The notes under the pieces are model-generated. The model was not told the origin of the DNA. It saw only the letters and a program-made list of their open reading frames with translations, and made no database searches. From Gp6-AA40 sp963741135 (GTDB taxonomy: Bacteria; Acidobacteriota; Vicinamibacteria; Vicinamibacterales; UBA2999), in assembly GCA_963741135.1 (NCBI GenBank), contig CAVUHC010000008.1, forward strand, positions 1,736,001-1,800,000: 64,000 nucleotides of DNA. Reading direction: 5' to 3'. A program made the position numbers and the translations under genes. Positions 17,079-27,683 of the stretch are shown in pieces. How positions within the stretch are numbered: position 1 is the first letter of the stretch; each line of letters begins with the position of its first letter.

Positions 17079-20000
17079 CTACGACCACGTTCGCGTCGTG
17101 GGATCGTAAGTTGTCGGTGCCGGCGTGCTGGATCCCGGAATCGGCTGCCCTGGGCGGACTGTAGTTACAGGGGTGCCCGGTGGGATGGTCGGCAGGCCCG
17201 CCGCATTCTGACCCGCCACCGTTCCGCCAATACTTCCAGTTGTTGCTGGCGCTGTCGGCGGGAACCCTGCTGTTGTTTGATTGGGCGTGTACGGGGCCGT
17301 CGGCGAAGCTTTACATTCGATCACCCTTATCGTCGGTGGGTTGGTGCTGTTGTCGCGAACGACAAAATCCGCCCGAGTTCTCACGGTGCCACCGCCGGGC
17401 TTCGGAACGTCAACCGTAACTTGCTTGAATACTTCGACGGCAGGAGGACTGCCCAGCTGCGCTCCTACCGCGTCTTCGAAATCATCTCCCTTCTTCTTGT
17501 TGTCGCAAACGTTAAGACCGAGCGGATCGATGAAGTTCAGTGGATTGATTGCGTAGCGATAGAAGTTGAGTTCGCCCCGTTCGCCGATTGGATCCGCACT
17601 GATGTAACGCCCGATACGCGGATCGTAATAACGGTGACGGTTGTAGTGTAGACCCGTTTCCTCATCAAACCATTGGCCGGGGAATCGAATCGGACACGTA
17701 ATACCGGCGGGTTTGCCATTGGTGTGTTGACCCCAGGAGGACTGCCCGGAGGACCAGACGATAGTTCCGCGACGCGACACCAGATCTCGCGGCACGCCGA
17801 GCTGATCGCAGACGACCGCAAACACCTCTTTGCCGACCAGCGTCGCCAGCGGTGTGAACGAGCGTGGCTCGTAAACCCAGGTCGTAGCGTCGCGTCCCGG
17901 TGCGACTTCGTGAACGATGGTGTCGCCGTCCCATACATATCGCGTCTCTCCGGACCTACCTGATTTGGCTATGCGTCGCCCGAAGAAATCGTACTTGTAG
18001 TGCCATGTGTCCCCGTCCGGCCGACAGACCGTGCGCAACTGGTCCACGGCATCCCACGAGAATTCCCAGACGTCTTCACCCCCGTCCGGCCGACGATCGA
18101 TTCGCCTGGACAGGCGTCCCTGCGCATCGTAAGAAAAGCGACTCGCTCCCCACTCGTCTAGGCGATTCCCGACGGCGTATTGTGCATGCCCTTGCACGCC
18201 ATCAGAGGCGAAGCTGACGATGTTCCCGGTAGCATCGTAGCGGAATTGCTCCACCGGGCGGTTTTCCAGCAGGGTCTCGACGAGCCGATGCTCGGGATGG
18301 TACTGATATCTATAGTCCCCTCGCAGACTGTCTTTCATCCCGATCAGCTGTCCGTCAGGAGCGTGCCGGTAACTTCGGGACATCAACTCGCGGCCCCTTG
18401 TGTGGAGTTGACCTGCCCCACTGCGAGCCAGCTCGGTGTACAAGACCTGCTCGACCAGACGTCCCCTCAGGTCGTGCGCCTGGTCGAGCCGGATATTGCC
18501 GGGGAGCAAACGCGACGTCTCGCGGCCCAGGCTGTCAAATCCGAATGTGAAACTCTCCCCCCCTTCCAACGTCAGGCGGGCCAGCTGAGCGCTGGAATTG
18601 AGATCGAAAGTGGCGCGGTGTCCAAGGCTGGTTGCCAGGCCAACGCGATTGCCGTCCGCGTCGAACGTATTCTCCAGGACGAAATCGTCCTGACTGACGC
18701 GCTGTATCTGGCCCAGAGGATCGAGTTCGAAACGGACGGAGCTGTCCTTCGTTTCGGCTGCCAACAGTGTTCCGCTGGCGTCATAGGTCAGGCGGTCGAC
18801 ATCACCGTTGGGCAGGTGGCGCTCCACCATGCGCCCACACGGTCTGAAGACGAACGTCAACCGTTCGCGCGCGGCATTCTTGTACGCGATCAGTCGATCG
18901 GCTGCGTCGTACGAGAAGCTGGTCTCCCGGTTGTCGAAGGTCCGCTCGCTGATCAAACGGCCCAAAGCGTCGTACCAGAAGCGGTACTCTTCGCCCTTCT
19001 CGTTGACGATGGCGTCCAGGCGCTCCGGCTCCGTGCCCCAGATGGTACTCGAGCGGTTGACCTGTCGGGCTCGTGGTCTCGAGTAATCGCCTGCTGTGTC
19101 CAAACACGAATCTGTAGGTATGTCCGTTCTCGTCCGTCCTGGAGCTCAAGTTGCCGGCGGCGTCATACGTGAGGTCTGCGTGGTGCCATCCTCGAAGCGC
19201 GCACGCACCACACGCCCCAGGACGTCGCGGTCCAGCGTCAATGTCAGGGGGCCGCTCACGACACGAGTGACGCGCCCGAACGCATCGGAAGTGTAGTCAG
19301 TGGGGCGTCCCGCCTCATTGGTGACTTGAACAACGACGCCCCGGTCGTCGTATCTGAAACTCCTGCGGACGCCTCGCGGCGTTATGACTTCCAGCAGATT
19401 ACCGGAGGCATCCCACTGGTATTCCACCCTGCTCCGTTGGCGCTTCCGCGACGGTGATATCGCCGTAACCGTCGCGATCGTATTTCCAGGTACGGCCGAC
19501 GGGATCCGTGGAGGAAATCAGCTCATGTCGATCGTTGAAGGTGTATTGCCAACGCGCCCCGGCTCTGGTCGATGACGATTGGCCTGTTGCCTCGCTCATC
19601 GTATTCGTACCTGACCGTCGTTCCGTTAGGCGCCGTCGTCGCTGTGATGCGCCCGTGCTCGTCGAAGTCGGTTTCCTCCTGGCCGCCGAGCGCATTCAGG
19701 GTTCTGATGACCTGACCGGTCGGAAGCCACTGATATCGCGTAACATCGCCCAGGCTGTCGGTGACCCAGGTCCAGCGGACGTTGTCAAGGTACCTGAACG
19801 TTTTTTCGTCGTATTGATCCAGGCCTGAGGTCTTGATACAGCGCCCTCGGTCGTCATACCGGAAAAGAGAACACACCGCCGTCTTTTACCAGTTCTCGGA
19901 CAATGCGCGAGGCGGCATCGTATTCATAACGATCCGCGCGGCCCAGTGCGTCCCGTGCGGCGGTGAGGCGGCCTTGATCGTCGGTACTCGTATTCCACTA

Positions 20001-20592
20001 AGATCCGGCGTGTGCCGTCGTGACCGAGGAACGATACCCTCTCGATCCGGTTGGCGGGTGAGTAATCAAGAGAAATCGTTCTCTGCTCCTGCTGCTGGCG
20101 CACTTCGACGATGCGATTTTCGTGGTCGCGGACTATCTTGAGGCCGTCCCCCCGGTGCTTCCTTATCCTTGTCAGGTGCCACGGACCGCCGAGCGCCGTG
20201 ATGCGAAACACAAGCCGGTCGACGTCTGCGGTCTTGATATTCCAGCGCGTGATGACGAAGGCGTCTCCTTGCCTGGCGAGTTCCTGGAACGTGGCAAGAT
20301 TGCGGACAACACCGCCCTGCCCCAGCACACCGTCAGAGTCGGAGAAAACGTCATTGCCCTCAGCAGGCGAGTCCAGATGGTATTCGTTGCCCCGCCGCGT
20401 CAGAGTCGTGAAGTAGCGCGTTGTCCAGCCTGGACCGAGCGGTGCGAGGCAGTTACCTGCGAGCGCGGTGCTGTAGACCCGCTGCCATTGCAGCCGGATC
20501 TTGCCACCAAGCGCTACGTCAGTGTTTGTGGACGTAACGACGCCGCTGGCAACATCTACCGGGTGGCCGACGGCGACTGTTCCTGCCCGCAT
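17079..20592 (-). CDS. Rhs/YD-repeat polymorphic toxin with C-terminal PD-(D/E)xK nuclease-like domain
   Basis: Start ATG 20592 with GAGGCGGG upstream. The N-terminus (VAVGHPVDVASGVVTSTNTD) is the Rhs DUF6531-type cap, followed by many YD repeats (FRYDDRGRCIKTSG, YDERGN, YDALGRLISERTF, YDAADRLIAYKN, YDAQGRLSRRI). The conserved core end is present: GLHYNRHRYYDPRIGRYISA, then DPLGL, the self-cleavage site. The variable tip of about 145 residues has FEDAV, RADFVVRD and IRVIECKAS, matching the acidic/ExK active site of restriction-endonuclease-fold toxins, ending in a Pro/Thr-rich tail. Frame changes occur between 18.99 and 19.93 kb (at least four); the 3' 2 kb is intact. About 1,170 residues. 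Delivered by VgrG/PAAR from the adjacent T6SS genes, presumably cutting DNA in rivals. Confidence 0.88.
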
Positions 20593-20729
20593 AACCGTCC
20601 CGCCTCGTAGTGGACGTTCAATTCGGTTGTGTCTGGATCGCAACGCGTCTTCGCACAACGATCTCGAGAATTCGACGCGTTTATGCGCTCTTCGCTACAG
20701 GCTCCAGCACCGCGTATGAAGAGAGCGTA

Positions 20730-21180
20730 GCGGCCCCTCGTTCCTCGCAAATCTGGGCCGGCGACAGCCAGAGAGCCACCTGTTCGCACCAGTGCTGTCT
20801 GTCACCTCCGCACACCGAGTGGGCTGCATGCAACAGAAGAACTTGTCAGCGAAGCAATCCAACCCCGACGTTTCAATACACCGGCCAGTACCATCGCACT
20901 TGAACGAGAACGCTCCGCAATCTTTCAATTGTTCACGCACGAGGCGCGATGTGCCGCCGTACTGGTACGGTCGGGGTCGCCAAGCGCGGCGTAGGCGACG
21001 ACGAGAGTGTCACCAGTGCCGTATTCGTATCGCGCCAGACGGTGCTCTGGGGCGCCGCGACTCGCGAGCGCCAGGGACGGGATCGGCCATTCTTCTCCCA
21101 GCGAAGTGGCTGGTAAGGTCGCCCAAGGCTGTATTGTATCGGCGCTCCCATACGTGACTGCACGGGCAATCCTCAGCGCG
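20730..21180 (-). pseudogene. Degenerate Rhs remnant
   Basis: Between the Rhs and PAAR-like genes, three short fragments in the same order and strand as in an Rhs protein: WERRYNTALGD (like the cap motif LQWQRVYSTALAG), then LARYEYGTGDTLVVAYAALG and YQYGGTSRLVREQLKD, then GRCIETSGLDCFADKFFC, which aligns with GRCIKTSGLDQYDEKTFR in the intact Rhs gene at about 19.84 kb. Joins need a frame change near 20950 and large internal deletions. Aromatic YD residues are replaced (FSFKCDGTGRC). This is genuine decay of an older Rhs copy. Confidence 0.75.
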
Positions 21181-21314
21181 CCGAGTGCATGACGCCGAAG
21201 CTCGCAAACCAGAATTGATCGGGTGCGTATACGCGCTCGAAGCCGGCGTCTCCCCATTTCGTCTCGTTCAAGTAACTACATCAACGGGTCCGACCGGACC
21301 CGCGGCATTCACCG

Positions 21315-22079
21315 TCAACCGCCGCCTCTGCCTCCGGCAAGGCGGCTGACACCCCTGCTGACGCCCGCAGAAACCGCACCCTGTGCGGCATTGACGGCGA
21401 TCCCGCGGACCATGGCCGCGATGCTGACGCCAACCATCACGTTGCTGAAGCCGAGCGTGACCGCGTTCGGCACGATCGGGATGTCGCTGCAGGACGTGCC
21501 CATGAGCGGCGCCACGAACGCCAGCGGCCCGCCGTTCACGGTGACGTTCGGACTGCCGATGGCGGCCGAGCCCTGCGCGCCGGGGTAGGGAATCGGCGGC
21601 ATCAGCAGCTTGACCCACGTCTGCCACTTCGTGAATGCCGCGAAGCTGCCCTTGATCGATTCCCACGTCGCGGCCTTGCTCGACGTGTCGATTCCGGTGA
21701 CGTCCTTGAGAAACCCTTCGGCCTCAGGCGGCTTCGGGATCATCGCCGCGATCCCCGCAATCGCGATGTTCGCGAGTATCGTCAGCGCCATCAGCCCCAG
21801 CGCCATCGGGATGTTGGTGAGATACCGCGTCCAGTACGACGGACAATTCGGCGGAAGGACGGGCACCCCCTGCGGTATGTGCGCGAAGTACCCCATCGCA
21901 CCCACCGAGCAGGCCGGCATTCCGTTGATGAAGACGTTCGCCATCGGGAACGCCGGCGCATGCCACAGGTAGATCGGTCCGAAGTACGGGTGGACGGGAA
22001 TGCCCGGGATCGGCGTGACGGCGTGCACGTCGACACCAACGACGGTGTCCATCAGCTTCAGCGCGGGCCAGAGTGGCAT
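21315..22079 (-). CDS. PAAR-like T6SS spike protein (DUF4150 type)
   Basis: A 254-residue protein that caps the VgrG spike and carries the Rhs effector. N-terminal MPLWPALKLMDTVVGVDVHAV, then HPYFGPIYLW, VFINGMPACSVGAMGYFAH and PNVTVNGGPLAFVAPLMGTS are typical of DUF4150/PAAR-like proteins, split by an insert with a hydrophobic helix (YLTNIPMALGLMALTILANI). That helix is common in spike proteins whose effectors cross a membrane. The C-terminus is Gly/Arg-rich (GVSRLAGGRGGG). Intact. It follows the one-TM gene by 20 bases and precedes the Rhs remnant and toxin. Confidence 0.85.
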   Translation of the reverse strand: MPLWPALKLMDTVVGVDVHAVTPIPGIPVHPYFGPIYLWHAPAFPMANVFINGMPACSVGAMGYFAHIPQGVPVLPPNCPSYWTRYLTNIPMALGLMALTILANIAIAGIAAMIPKPPEAEGFLKDVTGIDTSSKAATWESIKGSFAAFTKWQTWVKLLMPPIPYPGAQGSAAIGSPNVTVNGGPLAFVAPLMGTSCSDIPIVPNAVTLGFSNVMVGVSIAAMVRGIAVNAAQGAVSAGVSRGVSRLAGGRGGG

Positions 22080-22098
22080 CGTCGGTTCTCCCGGCTGC

Positions 22099-22497
22099 TT
22101 AACGGCGGACGGTCACCACCTGCAAGGAATGCGTGAGCCTGCGCCGCTGGTACGTCACGTGAACCTGATCTCCAATCTTGATGCCTTGGTAGAGGTCACG
22201 ATCGGTGAGGCCCGTCGTCCGCTCTCCCATGAAGTCGAGCTGCAGTACAAACATTTCGGGTGTGACGTGCGGCACCGTGCGCATTTGGCCGCCGATGATC
22301 TCACGCGTGTAGGTCTGGGCAACCGGACGATACTCCTTCCCCGTCACCCGCGCCACCCCAGTTTGCGTTCCCAGTCCCATGGCATCCACGCTCACGAACG
22401 CGTAGTACAGCGCCACGCTGACAAGGATCACCACACCTGCAACTGCCATGAAGTTCATCGTCTTGGTCGGTTGGGTGGCGGGTCTGACCGGAGTCAT
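22099..22497 (-). CDS. Single-pass membrane protein of the VgrG-DUF2169 module
   Basis: A 132-residue protein beginning MTPVRPATQPTKTMNFMAV at ATG 22497, overlapping the DUF2169 stop (ATGA). One N-terminal membrane helix (MAVAGVVILVSVALYYAFVS), then a soluble domain with strands VARVTGKEYRP and IKIGDQVHVTYQRRRLTHS, similar in shape to small OB/SH3-like domains. I know similar genes beside DUF2169 and PAAR-like genes but no function. Position in the cassette suggests an accessory in spike or effector handling. Confidence 0.65.
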   Translation of the reverse strand: MTPVRPATQPTKTMNFMAVAGVVILVSVALYYAFVSVDAMGLGTQTGVARVTGKEYRPVAQTYTREIIGGQMRTVPHVTPEMFVLQLDFMGERTTGLTDRDLYQGIKIGDQVHVTYQRRRLTHSLQVVTVRR

Positions 22498-23624
22498 TCG
22501 ACGAGCACCTCCATCTTGCGCATCTGCGGCAGCCAATCGGGACCGGGATACGGCACCGCGGCGCGCCAGACGAGATCCACTTCGCGCTCCTCCATCCGGA
22601 TCATCACGGTGTGTAGCACGGTTTCCGGTTCCTGCGGGCCCGATCCGATGTCGAGCGCGATGCGCGGCCGCTCGCCAGGCAGGGCGAAGCTGAGACGCCC
22701 TTCCGGAACCAGATTCAGCGTGTGCACCGGCTCGTTTCCCGACAGGTAGTCAACCACCAGGCCCGGCGACGCGCCGTTGAAGAAACGGAAATCCATGTCG
22801 GGTAACGCCGTCTGATCGTACATCGGGCGCATGTCCGCCGGGACGAGTTGTGTGTGCGCCGCCCGGAGCTCGCGCTCGGTCGCGCGATCGGCGGGCATGA
22901 CGCCGGCCATCAACGCTCGTGGACGCCAATACTTCGAGAACCACCCGAAGCCCTGAGGCATCGGCTGCTGCTCCCAATGGATGAAGTGCCCGATCGTCAG
23001 CCGCTCCGGTGTCAACCGGTCGGCCGGGTCCTCCAGGTTCGGCAACGGAAGATTGTCGACCGCACGCCGTACGTTGGCGACCGCGAAGCCGCGGCCGAGA
23101 TGATTACGACCGTAGACGCACTGCACCTTCGGATCCGAATAGATGTCGACCCCTCCGTAGGCGCGCTCGTACCGCAACTCCATCGTGGTGAATGGCGACG
23201 GCTCGGTGAAGATCGGCGTGCCCCCGTCGTTGTAGCGAGCGACCCGATCGCCGATGACCAGGACGTCCTTTCGATGCGAGCCAACGATCATGGCCGCGGT
23301 GAATGAGTCGACGGCCTGCCCGCCGGGCGCATACGCCCGGCCGTTCAGCACCACGTCGGTCGCAAGCTTGAACGGAACGAAGTCGCTCTCGAACTTCACC
23401 GTGGTGTTCATCGGATCGCCGTAATGAACGTCGCCCGCGTGCAGCTTCTGATCCGTGGCCGCGCGAACGCACGGAGCGGCTGGAACAATCGCGTACGAGC
23501 GTTTGAGGAGCACGCCAAGTATGTGCTCGCCCTCCGGAGTCTGCCCGGGGAGCACAATGGATTTGCCGGCCCTGCCCGGTGAGGGCGTCGACTCAGGAAC
23601 AGCCGGCGACAACACGGTGGCCAT
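22494..23624 (-). CDS. DUF2169 T6SS adaptor protein, copy 1
   Basis: A 376-residue protein from ATG 23624 (MATVLSPAVPESTPSPGRAG). It has the DUF2169 pattern: VLLKRSYAIVP, FESDFVPFKLATDVVLNG, LRYERAYGG, GRNHLGRGFAV, LPNLEDPADRLT and a late IRMEEREVDLVWRAAVPYPG. DUF2169 proteins co-occur with VgrG, PAAR-like proteins and Rhs effectors and act as loading adaptors or chaperones in the families studied. Cytoplasmic, intact. It is a clear paralogue of the next upstream gene, with one base between the upstream stop and this start. Confidence 0.88.
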   Translation of the reverse strand: MATVLSPAVPESTPSPGRAGKSIVLPGQTPEGEHILGVLLKRSYAIVPAAPCVRAATDQKLHAGDVHYGDPMNTTVKFESDFVPFKLATDVVLNGRAYAPGGQAVDSFTAAMIVGSHRKDVLVIGDRVARYNDGGTPIFTEPSPFTTMELRYERAYGGVDIYSDPKVQCVYGRNHLGRGFAVANVRRAVDNLPLPNLEDPADRLTPERLTIGHFIHWEQQPMPQGFGWFSKYWRPRALMAGVMPADRATERELRAAHTQLVPADMRPMYDQTALPDMDFRFFNGASPGLVVDYLSGNEPVHTLNLVPEGRLSFALPGERPRIALDIGSGPQEPETVLHTVMIRMEEREVDLVWRAAVPYPGPDWLPQMRKMEVLVE

Positions 23625-23625
23625 C

Positions 23626-24741
23626 CTAGTGGACCTCCGCAATCATGCGCTTCATCTCGGGCAGCCAGTCGACGCCAGGATACGCATGGGCCCCGCGCCA
23701 CACCAGATCCACCTGCATGTCCTCCATCCGGATGCACACGGTGTGGAGGACCACTGGCAGATCCTGGACACCGAGACCGATGTCGAGCGACATCCGCGGT
23801 GCTTCCGCCGGCAGCTCGAAGCGCAGCTCGCCCGACGGCGCGAGGCCGACCAGCTGCACCACCTCCCCGCCTCTGAGAAACGGCACGACGAGCCCGGGAG
23901 ACGCGCCCGAATTGAACCGGACGTCGAAGCTTGGCAGCCGGAACTGCCGCGCAAGCGCGAGCTGGCCCTTCGGCACCAGTCCGAGCCGCTCCTCAGGCAG
24001 CACGGTGTCCGGGTCCATCGAGCCCGGAACCGATCCAACGAACGAGCACCGCGGATACCAGGTCCGCTGAAACCACCCGAGACCCTGGGGCAACGGCTGG
24101 TGCACCCACTGCTCGGTCTCGCCGAACACGATGCGCTCTGGCGTCAGCAGATCGGCCGGGTCCTCGAAATTCGGAAGCGGAAGCCCGTCCACGACTGCGC
24201 GAATGTTCGTGACGGCGACGCCGGTCCCGCGTTGATTGCGCGGGTAATAAAACGGCAGTGCGGGATTGCTGCACGCGTCCTGGCCCCCGTAGGCGCGGTC
24301 GTACCGGATTTCCATCTCCGTGAACGGCTCGGGGTCTGTGACAACAGGAGCAAGCCCCGGCCGATAGATGCAGCGGCGGTCCCCAAAGACGTCAATGACC
24401 TTCCTCGAATCGCCGACCTTAACGCCGACGATCATCTGCGCAACCGGCTCGCCGCGCGGCGCATGCGCACGGCCGATCACGACGACGTCCGTGGCGATCT
24501 TGTACGGAATCAGGTCCGTCTCCTCGCGCACCGTCGAGGTCTCAGCATCACCGCCGTCATAGTAGCGATCGACCTTGATGAGTGGATACGTTCGCTCGGC
24601 GCGCGTCGCCATCTGGCCCGAGAGAATGTCGAAAGTCCGCTTGACGAGCAGCGCGAAGATGGGCGAACCGTTCTCGTCCTTGCTCGGCAGGATCACCGTT
24701 TCCTCGGCGGGCGCGTGTACGACAGGGACAGGGACAGCCAT
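23626..24741 (-). CDS. DUF2169 T6SS adaptor protein, copy 2
   Basis: A 371-residue paralogue of the neighbouring gene, from ATG 24741. Conserved blocks are in the same order: ALLVKRTFDIL, REETDLIPYKIATDVVVIG, IRYDRAYGGQDA, YPRNQRGTGVAV, LPNFEDPADLLTPERIVFGE and MQVDLVWRGAHAYPGVDWLP. Intact. It begins 12 bases after the VgrG stop. Two adaptors in tandem with a single PAAR-like gene is notable; one may serve a lost effector such as the Rhs remnant. Confidence 0.88.
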   Translation of the reverse strand: MAVPVPVVHAPAEETVILPSKDENGSPIFALLVKRTFDILSGQMATRAERTYPLIKVDRYYDGGDAETSTVREETDLIPYKIATDVVVIGRAHAPRGEPVAQMIVGVKVGDSRKVIDVFGDRRCIYRPGLAPVVTDPEPFTEMEIRYDRAYGGQDACSNPALPFYYPRNQRGTGVAVTNIRAVVDGLPLPNFEDPADLLTPERIVFGETEQWVHQPLPQGLGWFQRTWYPRCSFVGSVPGSMDPDTVLPEERLGLVPKGQLALARQFRLPSFDVRFNSGASPGLVVPFLRGGEVVQLVGLAPSGELRFELPAEAPRMSLDIGLGVQDLPVVLHTVCIRMEDMQVDLVWRGAHAYPGVDWLPEMKRMIAEVH

Positions 24742-24753
24742 TGTCGCGTTCCG

Positions 24754-26835
24754 CTACGGGTTGAGCATGACCATGCCGCCTTTGACGGTGTTGGTGGCGG
24801 CGCCCTCGGAGAGCACGATATTGCCCTTAGTGTCGTGGCTCGTGTCCGCCTCGGACGACACCTGCCCACCGTGAATGGCGACCTTCTTCGCACCATCGAT
24901 GCCAATCGACAGCCCGGAGAGCTCGATGCTCCCGTCGGACTTCATCAGCAGCGTGCTGGCCCCGACCTCCAGCCGGATCTCGGTGGCGGCGAAGATCTCG
25001 ATTTTCTGCGTGTCGGACGACACCGTAATCGGGCCGGCCGTCGATGCGATTACCAGCGCATTCTTGATCGTCGTCGTCTGCGTGTCGTCGTAGTCTTCCT
25101 TGACGGCGGCCTTCACGTGGTACGTCGCCGTGCCCGCCACCACGTCGTGGCTCAACTTCCCTTCCGTGATGCTGATGGTCGCGTTCTTCTTGATGGTCTC
25201 GGTGAAGTCGTTGTTGACGGTGTTCGTCTGATCGTGCTCCACCGTGGTGCCCATGTCGTACTGGCCGTGAATCGTGATCTTCTCCTTCCCGGTCGTGTCG
25301 TCCATCGTCATCTGGTTGTAGCCGCTGCCCTTGTGCGTGTTCGACTTGAGCCCGCTGACCACACCGGTATGCGGCGGCTTGTTGTCCTCGTTGTACACGT
25401 TCCCCACGATGAGCGGCTGGTCGGGATCGCCCTCGAGGAACTCGACCACGACCTCCTGGCCGATCCGCGGGGTGGCCACCGAGCCCCAGCCCTTGCCCGC
25501 CCACGGAGAGGAGACGCGCACCCAGCACGAGCTCTTGCCGTCTTTCTTGCCCTCCCGATCCCAGTGGAACTGCACCTTCACCTGTCCGTACTTGCCCTCA
25601 TGAATCTCGCTGCCGGGCGGGCCGACGACCACCGCAGTCTGCACTCCCGCGATCACCGGCCGTGGCGTGCGCCGGTCCGGTCGAAACTGTACCGAATCCA
25701 TGATGCAGGTGAATCGATTGCCATAGCTGGCGGTGCCGAGGTCGCCGGTGTCGTCACTCGACTGGCTGGCCGCATGCTGGACCGACGTGAACACGTACGA
25801 CTTGCCTTGTTCAGACGCCACATCTTCATCGGGATGGCGCCATGAGCTTGAACTTGTGTCCCGGCGGTGAAAGTGCGGCACGTGCTGCTCCCATTCACGG
25901 AGTTGTGCGGCACCTCTCGCTCTTCCTGGCGTACGCGGGCATCGGTCTCACCCTCGGGTTTTACAGCAGTAGCCACCGGGGTAATCGTAGATCTCGTACT
26001 TGTCACTCTGCGGCACATCCACGGAAGGCAGCCTGGGCGCACTCGCGCCGAGCGCCGTTGAGGGCTTTTCGAAGTTGTAATCGGTGTGCGACCACTTGCC
26101 GGACACGAACTCGTAGTCGTGCTGCCACTCGGTGATGTGGTCCCCGGCAGGCTGGCCTCCGCTGACGCGTGGATAGTTGACCTCCGCCTCCTCACAGACC
26201 GGGTAGTTCTTTTTCATGTCGAGCACCAGCGTGTGCTTCCCGTCCTCGAACCGGAAGTAGTAGAACACGCCGTACTTCTCCATCGTTCGCGACACGAAAT
26301 TGAAGTCCGTCTCGCGATACTGCACGCAGTGTTTGACCTTTCGGTTTCTCAGGTCCCCAATTCCCCGGAGATCGCTGACTGGATCGACGTGCAGGTCCGA
26401 CTTGGCTCGGTTGACCACGGCCTCGATCACGTCGAATATCGATTTCTCCTCCTTTTCCGGGAAGAACAAATAGCAGCGAGCCGTCTGTGTCAGAAACCAC
26501 AGCCAGGGCACGATCTCCGCACGGTAGTGCCGGTACTTGTGCAGACCGGAGTCCTTGAGCACCACGTCGCCGGCGGCAAACCGACTGACGTACCCGTGGA
26601 AATAGCGAGGCGTGAGCGGCTGTGCATTGCGGTCGCGGCGGTCGAGCTCGATGGCAACGTCAGCGCCGATGATGTCGCGTGGCTTGAGATCCAGTCGCGT
26701 GGAGATGAATTCGATGTCGAAACTGAAAGGACGCGAGATCGCCTCGCGCCCTGAAAAGCTGGTCACGACGACCTCGTCGGGACCCAGTGGACCCTTGGTC
26801 ATGCGGATCAAGCGACCTGACTGGTTCAAGGCCAT
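24754..26835 (-). CDS. tssI: VgrG spike protein, two compensating frameshifts
   Basis: Forms the trimeric T6SS tip. Start ATG 26835 (MALNQSGRLIRMTKGPLGPD), with GGAG about 10 bases upstream. The gp27-like part has FSFDIEFISTRLDL, ARCYLFFPEKEEKSIFDVIE, VQYRETDFNFVSRTMEKYGV and YEIYDYPGGYC. The gp5 OB-fold part has PGSEIHEGKYGQVKVQFHWD, GWGSVATPRIGQEVVVEFLE and GDPDQPLIVGNVYN. A beta-helix needle follows (AATEIRLEVGASTLLM). Between about 25955 and 25800 the correct protein runs in a different frame (VRQEEREVPHNSVNGSSTCR), so there are two opposite indels. About 693 residues, normal size; no extra effector domain at the C-terminus. Confidence 0.93.
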
Positions 26836-27084
26836 CACATCTGCGCTCCAGACCGCTTGCACCCCTCGCCGCGTCTACCACATTCGTCACGGGCCACACG
26901 TCCGCACTCCGCCCGCCGGTTCGACGCGTCGTGACCAACTGGCGGCAAGAGACGGCGACCCGAAACACCGACTTCGGCTCGATCTCGCGAAAGCCCGATC
27001 ATTCGCACCACTCCGCGAGCGAGAGAGCATCCGGATGATCCCTCGCTCGAACGCTTACAAGCCGACCTCACGTGACTGAGCTCA

Positions 27085-27564
27085 CTATTCGCCTTCTTCC
27101 ACCTTCCACTCGTGTTCGACCTTGCCCTCGGACTTGCCCTCTTTGCTGTACGCCGTGAACGTCGTCTTGTATTTCTCGAAATTCAGCGACAGGCTCAGAT
27201 CGTCTGTCGCCGCGTCGTTGTCGAGGACGCCGAGTTGGTAGCTCGTGATCTGCACGTTCTCCAATTCCACCGCGAGATAGACCTGCTCGCCGGCGTTGCC
27301 GTAGGTGGCCGTGCCGTGAATCTCGACCTTCTTGAACACCTGGCCCTTGACTGCCGCTTCAAGCAGTTTCGGCAGCGCTTTGTCGGTCATGATTCCCATC
27401 GAGATGTCTTCGAGGTGCATCTTGCCGCCAACGCGCCCGACGCCGGTTCCTCCCCCGCCAGCCTTGTTCCCTCTCATGTTCACACTAGCGACGTTGCACC
27501 ACGCCTTGTGATCCTTGTGTTGCGCGCTGCCGTCAATGCCGTCGAATTTTGCGTACCAAGCCAT
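27085..27564 (-). CDS. tssD: Hcp, T6SS inner tube protein
   Basis: A 159-residue tube subunit from ATG 27564, with GGAGG placed correctly upstream; the longer ORF to 27687 is rejected. Family features: MAWYAKFDGIDGSAQHKDHK, GGKMHLEDISMGIMTDKALP, VKGQVFKKVEIHGTATYG and a C-terminal strand TFTAYSKEGKSEGKVEHEW. Hcp hexamers stack to form the tube and can hold small effectors. Intact, with about 250 bases of noncoding sequence before vgrG and 120 bases after clpV. Confidence 0.93.
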   Translation of the reverse strand: MAWYAKFDGIDGSAQHKDHKAWCNVASVNMRGNKAGGGGTGVGRVGGKMHLEDISMGIMTDKALPKLLEAAVKGQVFKKVEIHGTATYGNAGEQVYLAVELENVQITSYQLGVLDNDAATDDLSLSLNFEKYKTTFTAYSKEGKSEGKVEHEWKVEEGE

Positions 27565-27683
27565 GTCATCCTCCAATTCGATACTGCTGTGAGTACGTCC
27601 AACGCCGACCGACGTCGTCCGTCTTGCCGCTTGTTCCCCCCCGAGGGTCCTTGTCGCTGTTTCCAGCGGTCTGTCGCGTCGGT

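Noticed and set aside
23455..25845. A 796-residue open frame on the plus strand opposite vgrG and DUF2169
   Set aside because: It mirrors well-supported minus-strand genes, is rich in Arg/His/Asp as expected of GC-rich antisense frames, and has no motif.
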